Assembly: GCA_003833135.1 (NCBI GenBank)
Contig: QZLH01000051.1
Span: 43,097-100,009 of the forward strand
Source of the DNA: Oehlia diaphana
Lineage: Eukaryota > Glomeromycota > Glomeromycetes > Glomerales > Glomeraceae
Length of the DNA: 56,913 nt
Direction: 5' to 3'
Made by a program: the position numbers and the translations under genes. Below the pieces are notes generated by a model. It worked only from the letters and a program-made list of their open reading frames with translations, had not been told where the DNA came from and did no database searches. Below are positions 45,753-56,913 of this stretch, piece after piece; the first letter of the stretch is position 1; each line of letters starts with the position of its first letter.

Positions 45753-46530
45753 TCAACTTTCCAATTTTTTCAACAAATCTGCGATCCAATCCGCAAACAC
45801 CATACTCGATCCAAACAATGATAGGGTTGATATTAACATTATATAATAATGCAAAATTACTCCAATCCCTTTATACCAGAAAATAATAATGCCAATGATG
45901 TATAAGACATACAAACAGCAAACGTTTTATTTAATCCTTTTTCGCAAAATAGAACCAGTGCAATTGTAACTGATTGGATAGAATATATGAAATTTATTTT
46001 CCGATGATTCAGTTTCCCTTGAGTAGCCGCAATAAGACAATAATGCTGGCAAAAAAAATTAATGGCCAATACCTATTTTATTGGAAAAAGGTTAAGAATA
46101 CGATAAGGCTAAACAGTGAATTTTAAAAAAAGATAATAAATAGAATATCACATTAGTTTTCCCACGTAGTCATCTTCTCTCAGCTTGAATCGATTTCAAA
46201 TACTCCTCCTTATCTTTGTTGCTTCTAAGACATTACAATAAATCCTCGCTTTTGGAGACAAATCGTTGTAAACATCTTGTAACTCTTTTGTGAAACCTTT
46301 CTTTGAATCTCCTGCTCCACCGTTTGCTTGAGGATTATTTCCGTCTTCTACTTCTTCTACTACAGTGAATGACAAAATTATTAGTAAGATTTAAAACGTA
46401 TATTCCTAAATCTTATAATGTATACATTCAATATTACCTCCTATGATTAAAGTCAAAAATATTAAAAAATTTAGAGACTTTATCAAGAGAAAAAAAACGG
46501 ATAACTGATTTGTTTTACGTTATAATACTT
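45753..46530 (-). pseudogene. Broken membrane-protein gene
   Basis: From about 46530 the minus strand reads a signal-like LSVFFLLIKSLNFLIFLTLI, then a donor GGTAAT. After acceptor TGTAG comes VEEVEDGNNPQANGGAGDSK, then GFTKELQDVYNDLSPKARIY and NVLEA. The frame then shifts to KDKEEYLKSIQAERR. Membrane segments follow: YWPLIFFASIIVLLRLL, SVTIALVLFCEKGLNKTF, and finally YIIGIIIFWYKGIGVIL...FADWIADLLKKLES ending in TGA. Coding character jumps among three frames, so at least two indels have occurred, or the region needs resequencing. It would be a secretory-pathway protein with several spans. Family unknown. Confidence 0.5.
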
Positions 46531-46852
46531 TGCATTATGTAATTTGTATTACTCTAAATCATATAAATAGAGGAAGTCCCCAAAATTTTAAATATTTTTA
46601 TTGATCAATTAACAATTAAATAGTGAAGAACTGAAGATGATAATAAAAATCTCAATTCTGTCTATTATGTTGAAAATGGACTGGGACAATGGGTTAGACG
46701 CAGCTTTGTATAATAAAAATGAGATGAATTGGGTATTATGGAGCGTTTTTTAATCGGTTAAATCACTTGATATTAATAATTTTGGGTTATTTGTGTGCCT
46801 AGAGCAGGCAATAACAAACTCATTACAATCCCATCATCCTAATTAATAAGGA

Positions 46853-47107
46853 TTGAAACCCTACTATGGAAGAAATCAATTTATTTATGAAATTATCAAG
46901 ATACACAAATTTAGCACACAGAATTCACTAATACCGCCACAAGAAATCATTTCGACTAGCACCTTAGTAAAAGCTAAAATGAGAGTCCCTATCACCTATA
47001 CAAAAAATAAGTTAAAAAGATACGTTCCCTTCGAATATGATGTTTGTGTAGATAGAAAGAGAAGTGTAGTAAAATATACAGCATACCTGAAGGACGTTAT
47101 AGTGTAG
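46853..47107 (+). CDS. Uncharacterised ORF, about 84 codons, no clear start
   Basis: An open frame beginning near a TTG reads KPYYGRNQFIYEIIKIHKF, then VKAKMRVPITYTKNKLKRY and VCVDRKRSVVKYTAYLKDV. Composition is protein-like (basic, few runs), unlike random AT-rich frames. It has no ATG at the start, so it may be a fragment or a 3' exon. It ends about 105 bp before the LTR-like repeat at 47213 and could be the end of that element's coding region. No domain is recognised. Confidence 0.3.
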   Translation: MKPYYGRNQFIYEIIKIHKFSTQNSLIPPQEIISTSTLVKAKMRVPITYTKNKLKRYVPFEYDVCVDRKRSVVKYTAYLKDVIV

Positions 47108-47212
47108 AGCGTCAAACATGTAATTTATTTTAATCTGTATTAATAAATGATACTTGTTCGATTATTGTATTAGTATGAAATTTCGCAAGTATCATATTTT
47201 TTTCTAGGAGTG

Positions 47213-47624
47213 AATTTATTAATTGCGGGGCGCAGTATAATATTTAATTTAAGTGTATAAAATTTTAAAGTATTAATGTAACATCCAAAACTATTTTTTT
47301 TAGATTTGGGCAAGGAATTAGGATCAGAGTATTACTAAATAAGATAATGGAAATGAAGATCAAAAAGAGGAAATTTGTATTTAATGAAAGGCTATTTTGA
47401 AATTCTGACGATGAGTTGAAAAGGTTCATTAGGGTCAAAAATCGGAAAAATCAAATTGAAAAAAAACATCAAAAAGAGAATTCTTAGCAAAGGGAAAATA
47501 TTAAAAAAAATTTTTGAATTTTTTTTTTATAATATTAACTAAGTAATATTATAGCTCGTGTCATCATTATTACTAAATAATGAGGTAAGATGGCAGCGTG
47601 ATTTATCAAGGCTTGAGTACTACA
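47213..47624. repeat. LTR-like dispersed repeat, copy 2
   Basis: It matches 25353-25909 at both ends. Inside, TGTAACATCC (47277) and GAGTACTACA (to 47624) could be the 5' TG and 3' CA ends of a solo LTR of about 350 bp. No flanking duplication is evident (ATTAA versus GCGTG). Confidence 0.5.
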
Positions 47625-49143
47625 GCGTGAACAATTGTTTACGCACACTTGATTTTTTATAACTAGATCACGTGGCATTTAATAAGATTTTGCTAAATAG
47701 AAGCTAGAAGTTCGGTTTAACCAACACTCGAATGATGTAGCCCGAACACTGAACACACAAAAAAAAATATTTTTTTAAAGCATATTCATATAATACGAAT
47801 TTAGTTGTCACCAGATTATAAACCAGTAATTTTTTTTTAAAAAATAGGTTCTTATAGACAGGAATTTTCTTTTTTTTTTAAAGATACCTTTTTTCCTATT
47901 CTTATAGACCAAAATTTTTTAAATTTTTTTAATTTTTCAATTTTTTTTTGTTGATTTTTATTATTCATATTTTTATTTATCGTGCTTTTTTTTTTTATTA
48001 TATATATTTATTTATAAGCAACACTTTTATATCAACGCAACAGGTTATAGCTAGTATTAATCTATTTTATTAAAGAGTTGTATTAGTGAAGGATGTTTTT
48101 GATCTGAATGTATTTATTAAATTTCCCGATCTGTAAGAATTGAAAAAAAAAATATTTATTAGGTAAAGAATAAAAAATCCCACAAGTTGGCCAAACGTAT
48201 ACGTGACCCTGACAGCCAATCAAATTAATTTAACTTATAATAAAAATAGTTTCACCGGTAAATTCCTCATCTCATGGAGTTTGCATATTCTAGCGGAAAT
48301 ATTATAAAGAATTAAGTATATAAAACATATATTAATATTGAAAGTTGAAAGCTAATACTTACTTTGGAAAGGATTAATTTGTAAATTACCAATTATGTGA
48401 TTTTTTACACACATTCAGCTCTAAAAGGCGTTTAAATTAATAATTTTTGTGATAATTAAAAAATTCTGTAAAATTTAGAGAATGGATTGAATATGATAAT
48501 TTATAACGATATTTTAGTAATTTTATTAATTGATTTTTACTTCAATATCACCGGGGACGATCATCACCATTGGCCAGAATTATTGATTTTTACCGGTACT
48601 ATATTTTTTTAATGCTGATCGATCGTCATAATTTCAGTCACCACCCCCGATGATAATTAGAAAAATTCTTATTAATTTTTTAATCTTTTTTTTTATTATT
48701 ATAATCATTTAATCTTACCTATTACGGAGAATTTAAATAAAAGCGGTAATTGCCAAAATTGAATAAATTTAATTGCCGATCAGATTTTTGTGTATTTTAA
48801 CTAGTCTTTTTTTCATAATTTTGTTGCCGATCTTGAAATCATTTCCATTCCAAATTAACGTTCTCCTCCACCCCCTTATTTTTTGAAAATTTTAAAATAA
48901 TTTAAACACATATGTTCACATATGTTTAAAGCACCCCCCTCTCTTTTCTGAAATTTGGTGTACCGAATATTTCCGATTTTACCGAAAACTTCCGAAAATT
49001 TTAATATGTTTAAATATCCATATTTGTTTAAATTATTACCTCCCCCCCCCCCTTCAAATTTTTCGACGTTAACTAATTATTAGTTTGTCACCACTATTTT
49101 ATACGAATTAATAATATATTTTTCATATAAATTATTTATTGAA
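47625..49143. other. Intergenic upstream of kinase 3
   Basis: No gene is supported. It contains C-run patches (48871, 48937, 49021-49033) and a hairpin-forming TTTAAACACATATG...CATATGTTTAAA (48901-48930). The kinase promoter must lie here, but no clear TATA box was chosen. Confidence 0.45.
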
Positions 49144-50849
49144 ATGGACAAAATTAAACATGTATTTGAGAAAATAAAAGATTTTAATCGTCATCGTTTG
49201 ACTAAAGAACAAAAATCGTTAGTTGATAATCAACTAAGTGATGATGTAATTGAACAAATAAAAGATTTAAATCGTTTTCTTTTGTCTGAAGAACAAGAAT
49301 CATTAATTGATAAACTAATAATAGACAAAGAATTAAAAAATCGTTATAAAGAATATGGTTTATGTGATAATTGTAATCAACCTAAAACTAACTATCGATA
49401 TTGTTGGCCATGTAATTCACAACATTTTAAACAAAATTTCAAAAATTGGACAAGTGGATATCATGAAGTTGATAAATTTATTCAAAAAGCACAATTAAAA
49501 GCTAAAGTTAAACACCATATTATAGAGTGGATTGAATATGATAAATTTGAAGATGTTGAATATTTAGCAAAAGGGGGATTTGGAACTACCTTTAAAGCAG
49601 TTTGGAAAGATGGTCCTATATGGAATTATGACAATAATCAATGGAACCGGGATGATATAACAAAAGTCGCTTTAAAGTGTTTACATAATTCACAAAATAT
49701 TAAAGCAGATTTTTTAAAAGAAGTAAGATATTTTCTTATAGATTATCATTTTCATAAATGTTAAATTAACTATAATTTTCTTTTAAGGTTGAATCAAACA
49801 TTTTATTATATAATACAAGTTTCATAGCTCGTTGTTTTGGCATTACCAAAGATCCAAAAACAAATAATTTTATGATGGTAATGGAATTAAAAAAAGGTAG
49901 TTTAAGACAACATTTAAATAACAACTTCATTTCACAGAATTGGGAGCAAAAGTTGAGTAGTTTAACTGATATTGCATTAGGCCTTAAAGATATTCATGAT
50001 AAAGGATTGATACATCATGATTTTCATTGTGGGAATATATTAAGCGATTTTGAACAAGATGCTTATATTACTGATTTGGGATTATGTCAGCCAGCAAATG
50101 TCAAATCCCTTCAAAATAGTAATAAAAAAATATATGGTGTATTACCTTATGTAGCTCCTGAAGTTTTAAGAGGAAAAGGATATACTCAAGCAAGTGATAT
50201 TTATGGATATGGAATTATTGCATATGAAATTTGTACAGGTTTCCCTCCTTATTACGATATAGATCATGATGAATTCTTGGCAATGAAAATTTGTAAGGGG
50301 TTGAGGCCAAAATTTAATTACAAAATTCCTCAATTAATTTTGGATGTTATTAATCAATGTTGGGATGCAGACCCTTCAAAACGACCTAATGTAGATAAAT
50401 TATTTTACTTAATTAATGATTTATATTACGATATGCATCATGATAATGAAGATTCTGTAATTTATAAGCAAGTTAAAGAAGCAGATGATATTAATAAAAA
50501 GTTATCTTTTTCATCTCCTTTAATATCTGCTGGTACAATATGATCATATACGACACATCCTCAAGCAGTTTACACAAGCAAACTTTTAGATTTTAAAAAT
50601 CTTCCGGAACCAAAAAATGCCGATGATAATGATGATTTACTTGGAATAGAATATTCAGGTAAACATATATAACATGCTATAATAATTTAAACTTATTTTA
50701 CAATGCTAACAATCAATATTATAGATTCCTTAAAAATAGATTTTACAAAACTTAATACTAATTCTAAAGGTGATTAATTTTGCGTGTGATTTTTTTGATC
50801 CATTAAATTTTAATTAAACTAATTTTTTATTATAGATGAAAATAATTAA
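49144..50849 (+). CDS. TKL-type protein kinase with in-frame TGA before its tail
   Basis: Exon 1 is 49144-49722 and exon 2 starts at 49788. A TGA at 50541-50543 ends a 444-aa protein, yet the same frame continues SYTTHPQAVYTSKLLDFK and splices through 50658, 50725-50769 and 50836-50849 in phase to TAA, giving 502 residues plus the TGA. Residues 1-60 are a helical duplicate (IKDFNRHRLTKEQ / IKDLNRFLLSEEQ). CDNC...CWPCN and FKNWTSG (74-105) form the leader. The kinase domain has AKGGFGTTF (142-150), an ATP lysine near 178, HHD instead of HRD (269-271, FHCGN after), DLG (289-291) and VAPEVL. The core is complete, so the 444-aa form could be active. The TGA may be a recent nonsense mutation, a readthrough site or an error. 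Confidence 0.85.
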
Positions 50850-51860
50850 GCTCAGATTACGTAAAATTAAAGTATATATTTATTCTTATTATGTAATTAT
50901 TTATTTTATTTGTATTTGTATTTTATAATTGGAGATTGAAGGAATAATTTATGATTTAAATTTAATAAATTTATATAAATTTCCTAATTTAACGGTCGGA
51001 ATCCTGCACAAAAGTTTATATTTTGAAACCAGTCCAGTCCGATCTAGATTCCAACCAGAATTTCTTATTAAGTAGCCTTTAAGAAAAAAAAGTATTTGTT
51101 AAAAAAAGATCTTCACATTTATTTAGTATTAAAAAAATCTCCTTTATATTTATTTATATCTTCATATTTATTTATTAAAAGTTTCGTATTTGCTTATTAA
51201 AAAAATTGTTGAAAAGTTATTCATAGTGTTACTATTTATTAAAAAAAAATCATCAGTGAGATTTTCACTACCTCAAATATTTTGTATTATTTCTCTCCAC
51301 AGGATTGGCTCCTAAAGAGCTAAAATTTTCAAAATTTAAAAGGTCATCATAATCATTTAAAGTTCAAAGCATTAATTTCAGTTCATAATAAAATTTTTAC
51401 TTATAATTGTAGCTAGTAAAAGAAAATAAGAAAGTTATTCAATTTCAAAGCACAAAGTTAAGATTTAAATTTTCTATTCAATTTATTTGTAAAAAGGAAA
51501 AATTTAACGTAACATATTAAAAATTGACAAACACTTCCGAATGTAAAATGTTTACCAATGATAAAGTATACATAACATACGCAGAAATTTCTTCAGTCTT
51601 TTTTTTCGTAAAAACTGAGAATTTCCACAACCTATTTTTTGGCCAATGATCGTTATAAGCCGTTCATCGGATGAATTTGTTGTGATGATATTAAACATCA
51701 ACATTGATAAGACCTTTTCAGTTGATATAGTTTAAGAATATTTGAGAAAAATAAAAACATTTTGTATACATAATACATAAACTATATACTATATATAGTA
51801 ATTGCATAATTAATCTTATAATTTTATTACATAATATTATATATTGGTTAGAAGTGTAAT
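50850..51860. other. Intergenic
   Basis: No gene is supported. Short T and A runs follow the kinase end. Confidence 0.5.
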
Positions 51861-51867
51861 TAATATA

Positions 51868-52229
51868 TTATTTGACTAATATCTATCTCTACAGAAATAT
51901 AGAAAATAACAAATAATATTTTGCAGGAATACTTTCAGCATATGATTTTATAATATTTAGTTATCATATTGTATATTATTATTTGACTAATATTTATCTC
52001 AACAGAAATTATAGAATATTATACATATTGTAATATTTATAAAGATGAGTCACGTTTGTCACATAAATTAGCTAATTGATCTGAAACATACCCATTATTC
52101 ATGTAGCCCAAACTTTTTGTTATTACAGGTATAGCTAATTAATCAAACATATATTCAGTTGTAAATTGTATTGTATGTACATTCTCTCATTATTTCTTTA
52201 TAGCTTTATTAATATTTCTTCAGAAATGT
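51868..52229 (-). repeat. Dispersed repeat, minus-oriented copy
   Basis: Read on the minus strand from 52229 it matches 55498-55640 (CATTTCTGAAGAAAT, AAAGCTATA, CAATTTACAACTGAA, TAGCTATACCTGT, ATAACAAAAA) and then 56084-56150 (TTTCAGATCAAT, GTGACAAA, GTGACTCATCTTTATAAAT). The unit TTTGACTAATAT-C/T-TATCTC followed by ACAGAAAT occurs twice (51871 and 51982). Confidence 0.75.
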
Positions 52230-54338
52230 ACAATTAAATAAATAAATAAAAATGAACTTCTTTAATATAGCCATACTTTATTTTCAATAATGTGACTTTT
52301 TTTATACTTATGAATGTTTAATGCTCAGGATTTTCCGAATATGTTTTTTCTGTATATAGTAAGCTAGTACAGTACGTTCCGTACTCAGATTAATTTTCAT
52401 ACTCATGTGATTGAATTTGCGAAAATGAATAATATGATATATTTATGTTACAATTAAGATTTATTTTACCCTCTTTTTATTTTTGGCGATAAAAAAAAAT
52501 AATCAGTTGGCACTTTTTTAACTATTATTTTTCGACTAATGAGATGATTTGCTCTTTTTAAGTTTATTACTATTATTTTACTCCCTTCTCCTTGAGCAGT
52601 AATTATTTTTCCGTTATCACACCTAACTCAAAAAACATTATTTCTTAACCGTTGTTTTACTATACCCTGAATTCCCTGAATTTGAATAAATTTTATAAAT
52701 CCCCTTAAATTTTACCAGTTCTGTAAATCAGTCCATATGTGTACGAAAATTTAAAAATTAAAATTGGAGCTTTATGTAAACGGTCGTACAATCAAAAAAT
52801 TAAGGACGTATAGTACTACTTATTATATGTGTAAACTTTCCGTATATAGACAATCTTGAATACAAAACTCGGCTTATACTAATTTACAGAATGATGTCAT
52901 TGTCAATTGAATTATAGGAATTATTAAAAATATATACAAATTTGTCCCAGTGAAAAATAAATTAGTTACTAAATTTGTTTGTCAACAATTACATATTAAT
53001 GTATTTACAATTTGTGAAATAAAAGGTGTAGCACATTGTGAAAATTCATATTTAAATATCAAACACCGGTCATGTACCAGTGTTTTATAATCTTAAACTC
53101 TACATTTTATGTAGATTTATGCCTAATATTAAATAATTATACAGATGATATTATTATTTTTTTTTAATATCATTGCATTTTGTAAATTTCTTAATAAAAT
53201 GTAAATATACTAGCAATTGTTATTTATTAAAAAAACCTATTATTAAAAAAAAAAAACAACTTAAATCAATGATTCTTATATATTTAGTATCTTTATTAAA
53301 GTTTTTAAGAGCTAAATAGTAAAATAGAGGACCCAAATTAAATATAAATAGTAGTGATAAGTGAAGTAAATAGATAGGGTAACAAAAAACAAAATAAATA
53401 AAAGAAATCCAACTATTAATATGAATATTTATGATTTAAAAATGGCCCAAAATCTTCCTTATACTATGTCAATAAGATTTTCATTATGTTAATACTATAC
53501 CATAAACATTCCATTTTCACCATTTTCATGTGACTGGCTTGATAAAACTTTATCCAAGCGAGTGATTTTTAGCCTATTTATTATATCCGTACTTTTAAAA
53601 TCAGATTTCATATTGCATGATGACGTGTAATATACTAAATTAATTTTTTATTTTACAAAAGAAATCGTTATCTGTTATACAATTACAAAAGATAATTGTA
53701 ATAAAAATTTTGTCTTTTTTTTTTTTTGTAAAATTTTTTAATTAAAATAAGAGTTAACGAAAAATGTTCAGTTTCCCTCACAAAACTATACTCTTTTTTT
53801 TATATTCAATGTTTTATTTTATGAACATTTGCAAATTATTGAATCTATAATTCTATAATCAAATTTATACAAGCAATAATAATTTATATTCTAAATAAAT
53901 ATCATTCTAATTAATCTTTCATTATATTCCACGCTTTCTGCAGATTTATTGTGAAAGAATACATTCTATATCATTTTATTCATTTAATAAGTTGACTTTA
54001 TTGCTAAATTACAAACTGATTTTGTTCATTTATAGTAAAAAAGTTTTATAATTACTAATTTGTTATTTTTCACTTTCATTTTCAATTGAAGCCCTATAAA
54101 AAATTAAAAATTTAAAGTTTTAACAAATTTTTTTAATTAAAAAGAAAGTTTTTATTAGAAATAACATAATAGTATGTAAAATTAATAACATCAACTGAAA
54201 TTCGATTTATACTAAAATATATTTTATAAAGAAATTCTTATGATGACATCATTTTGCATACTGTGCACGAAATAATTGCGTTACTGCGGTACTACGGCTA
54301 GAAATATCATCATATTTTGGATGATCCTTTTGTGAATT
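52230..54338. other. Intergenic, AT-rich
   Basis: No gene is supported over 2 kb. Many A and T runs, no protein-like frame. Confidence 0.5.
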
Positions 54339-55011
54339 AAGTAATCGAGAAGTAATCAAGTTTTAGAGCAACCATCTTTAGTTTTGTCCGGAAAGAACAA
54401 AGAATGGGAATTATTAAGGGGAGTTAAATAACGTTAATTTTAATAGAAATTCGAATAAGAAAGATTATAAGAAAGTAATAGAAAATTTATGGAGTTTTTG
54501 TTACGATAAAATTCGATCAAGGATATGATTACGAAGATGTGAATCAGTTGCCGAAATAGAAAATGAACGAGATGTGGGAAAAAAGATTTAAAAAAGAGGA
54601 AAATAACTAGCAAATAAGATGAGGACGAAATGGTGAAAAACAGAATAAAAATAGAAAACAAATGAAAATGATAAAAATTCAAAAAAATTTCAAAAAATAT
54701 TAAATTAGTAACGAAAGATAAAAATAATAAATCAAATTGTTGAAGGAAGTTCGATAAAAAACAATTGGATTATTGGAGTATGGTAGTTACATTTTATAAT
54801 TTTAGTTTAGAGTTAGAATAGATTATATAATTTTTTTTTAGTAGTTTTTAGATTGAACTTAGTTATAGAGAATATTATAATGTAAATTATTTTATTTTCT
54901 AGGTGTTTAGAAAATTTGGTAATCAATTTAATTATTGTTTTTAATTAATAAACGCGTTACTATTTTAAAATAAAAAACAAAAAACAAAAAACAAAAAGTA
55001 ATCGAGAAGTA
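54339..55011 (+). mobile_element. 5'-truncated LINE with 16-bp target-site duplication
   Basis: AAGTAATCGAGAAGTA occurs at 54339-54354 and 54996-55011 and brackets a 641-bp insert. The insert has one plus frame with stops reading FCPERTKNGNY, ELNNVNFNRNSNKKDYKKVI, ENLWSFCYDKIRSRI, LRRCESVAEIENERDVGKKI and, near the end, QIVEGSSIKNNWIIGVW. That matches the basic C-terminus of Glomeromycotina LINE proteins as I remember it. A 3' UTR and an (AAAAAAC)n tail precede the second duplication. Truncation plus duplication plus tail is diagnostic of target-primed reverse transcription. The stops show the copy is dead. Confidence 0.8.
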
Positions 55012-55497
55012 TAACAAGCTTGTGGATGAATAGTTGATTGGTCATTTTCAACAGCTAGAAGGATCTGATTTGAATCTTGGTTATAGGGAACAAGAATTAA
55101 ATAGTTATATAATATAAAACGGAAATGTAGGAATTTTATTAATTATAAAATAAATGATTTAAATCTAACGCTAATACGATTTCTATTCTTCGAAGTTCAA
55201 AGTTAAAGATAATGATCTTTTTTTTTTTATCAAATTATGATAATTGCGGATACTGTTTCATCTTTTTGGCGAACATAAGATCTATAATATAAATCACAGA
55301 CGTAGCTGATCTTGTCATGATATCTCAGATATCTCAGTTGGTTTCATGTAATATGTCGATATCTAACTTTTCAATTATTTATTTTAAATTGTTTATTTTA
55401 TTAACATAAAAAAATTATAATATTATACTACAGTAAAGATTTATTAAAGAAGTTCATCGTTTATTAATTTTTTTTAATTGTTGGTGTGTCGATCTCA

Positions 55498-56165
55498 CAT
55501 TTCTGAAGAAATTTTGATAAAGCTATACTATAAAGCTATAATGAATGTATATACAACATTTTCAGAAGATTGCAATTTACAACTGAACGTATATTTGTTT
55601 AGTTTAGCTATACCTGTGATAACAAAAAATTTGACTTACATGGTTGGTTACATCAGTGGCGCCGATAATCCATATGATATTACCTACGTACTATCATATT
55701 TATAATCAGTTACTTTGTATTTTCAGATATTATAAATAATAAATAATGTATAGTATAAAATTTATCCATTTATCTGTAAGCAATATCACGATCAACATAC
55801 ATTCCCAAGTATGTAACACTTATTATGTAACCTCTATTGTCTGTAATGTATAAATCTGTGTCATTATATCTAATTGCTGGAAAGCTTATGCGGTGATAAT
55901 TACATCGTTAAAAATTACTTGTAGCTAACTGTCCAAAGCAAAGGTATAGTAAATATAGCAATATTATCCTTTACCAATATTAATTTATTTTAAATTTTAT
56001 TATTTTTGATATCATAATCAATAATTTATTTTTTTTTTTTTAATTTAATAATGTGGCTGCATATTACAGATATTACAGTATAAGTTTCAGATCAATCAAA
56101 TGATGTGACAAATGTGACTCATCTTTATAAATTTAAATATTACACATAAGAATTTTTTCTATCTA
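55498..56165 (+). repeat. Dispersed repeat, plus-oriented copy, interrupted
   Basis: The two matching parts (55498-55640 and 56084-56150) are adjacent in the other copy (52229-51980, inverted) but here are split by about 440 bp. The open frame at 55478-55705 lies across the repeat edge and is not a supported gene. Confidence 0.7.
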
Positions 56166-56426
56166 CAATACAATAACTAAATACATATTATACCAATATG
56201 CTGATTTTATACTGCAAAATATTTATATAGTTTTACATCATATAAAGTTTATGTATAAGTGAATACATCAGTGCTACTTATTTATAGGGGATAAATTGAA
56301 CTACATATTATAAGCCACATATTATTGATCATTTTACTAGTTAATTCTTATTGTAACAAATGTGACTCATATATGATAATCTATTTTTTTTATGAATCAT
56401 AATAAGCTATTAAATGTTTTTAAAAG

Positions 56427-56436
56427 TATATATATA
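56427..56436 (+). promoter_or_regulatory. TATA-like box upstream of 56561 ORF
   Basis: TATATATATA, followed by CCCTTAACTCCCTC, lies 125 bp before the ATG, similar in layout to the P450 promoter. The stretch between has TTTCAAATACCAA-type repeats. Confidence 0.4.
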
Positions 56437-56560
56437 CCCTTAACTCCCTCAAGAAAAAATTTCAAATTTCGTTTCAAATACTTATTTTCAAATACCAATA
56501 TTATTTTTCAAATACCAAAATTTTTATTCAAATATCAAATATCAATCTTAAACTATCAAA

Positions 56561-56913
56561 ATGTCATATGAATTGTGTCCAAATTTTATCTCTACAATTT
56601 TCAATGAAATTCAAATTAACAAATGCTACTATTATCCTCATCCTCAACCTATTGAAACCTTTAATTATCTACCATTAATCTCCATAATCTTTTACATTCT
56701 TTTTATATTACTTCTAATAAACACCAATCTTCTCAATTACATAATTGTCTTAATGCTTATTTCATTGAAATTCACAATTACAACACTTATTTTTATTCTT
56801 AAACACCTCCCTTCTCTTCCTTCATATCTCTGTAATCTATTTCTCTCTTTCAAAAATTTATTATTATATATATTATTATTAATTATTCATTATATTTTAT
56901 CTACCTTATCATC
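56561..56913 (+). CDS. Partial membrane-protein ORF running off the window
   Basis: From ATG the frame stays open for 117 codons to the last base, with no stop. In DNA this AT-rich, that length without TAA or TAG is notable. The N-terminal about 40 residues are soluble (SYELCPNFISTIFNEIQ, YYYPHPQPIETF). Then hydrophobic segments follow: LPLISIIFYILFILLL, YIIVLMLISLKFTITTLIFI and LLLYILLLIIHYIL, with the motif LKHLPSLPSYLCNLF between. Two or three membrane spans are likely. Leu and Ile use C-containing codons (CTT, CTC, ATC), unlike random AT frames. No family is recognised, and the 3' end lies outside the window. Confidence 0.5.
   Translation, partial: MSYELCPNFISTIFNEIQINKCYYYPHPQPIETFNYLPLISIIFYILFILLLINTNLLNYIIVLMLISLKFTITTLIFILKHLPSLPSYLCNLFLSFKNLLLYILLLIIHYILSTLS

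Noticed and set aside
55478..55705. 75-codon plus frame
   Set aside because: It spans the edge of a dispersed repeat and does not continue in the other copy.
1..56913. CRISPR arrays, tRNA and rRNA genes
   Set aside because: No regularly spaced repeats with unique spacers were seen, and no tRNA T-loop/anticodon pattern or rRNA block was recognised by eye. A tRNA scan would be needed to exclude a tRNA firmly.

Overview
The window looks like a piece of an arbuscular mycorrhizal fungal genome (Glomeromycotina, Rhizophagus-like). This is inference from content, not a database match. The DNA is very AT-rich, the genes carry short GT..AG introns, and several loci encode tyrosine-kinase-like protein kinases with the family hallmarks usual in Rhizophagus: a Cys-pair/WTSG leader, DLG in place of DFG, and Sel1 repeats in one decayed copy. 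Most of the window is non-coding and filled with decayed transposable elements.

Layout. 1-2640: contig-end-like repeat, then two overlapping remnants of a LINE with an RNase H domain. 2660-2875: an orphan kinase leader fragment. 3000-17380: gene-poor DNA with decayed repeats, MITE-like elements, a Cys-rich protein fragment, a small coiled-coil ORF and a broken DDE integrase. 17387-17567: a hAT-type MITE. 17680-19500: a frameshifted kinase-Sel1 pseudogene (minus). 22310-24037: an intact two-exon cytochrome P450 (plus). 24841-29712: repeats, a hAT MITE whose assembly is suspect, and a striking array of hairpin-bounded mini-introns and micro-exons. 29823-32218 and 36033-37580: two intact multi-exon kinase genes (minus), with a broken 5' copy of the first at 32682-32971. 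38979-39606: an N gap with duplicated flanks. 40591-42531: an eight-exon gene of unknown function with one apparent frameshift. 43780-47624: TE remnants, a broken membrane-protein gene and an LTR-like repeat. 49144-50849: a kinase gene interrupted by an in-frame TGA. 51980-56165: a dispersed inverted repeat and a 5'-truncated LINE with a 16-bp target duplication. 56561-end: the start of a membrane-protein ORF that runs off the window.

The three main kinases share a leader (Cys pairs, then WTSG in two of them), a kinase core and a C-terminal HP-x3-YTS-[RK] tail motif, so they are probably paralogous signalling proteins from a large family expansion. No operon-like logic is expected or seen. 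Exon structures were built by eye from splice consensus and frame continuity. All three kinase models and the P450 keep phase across every junction.
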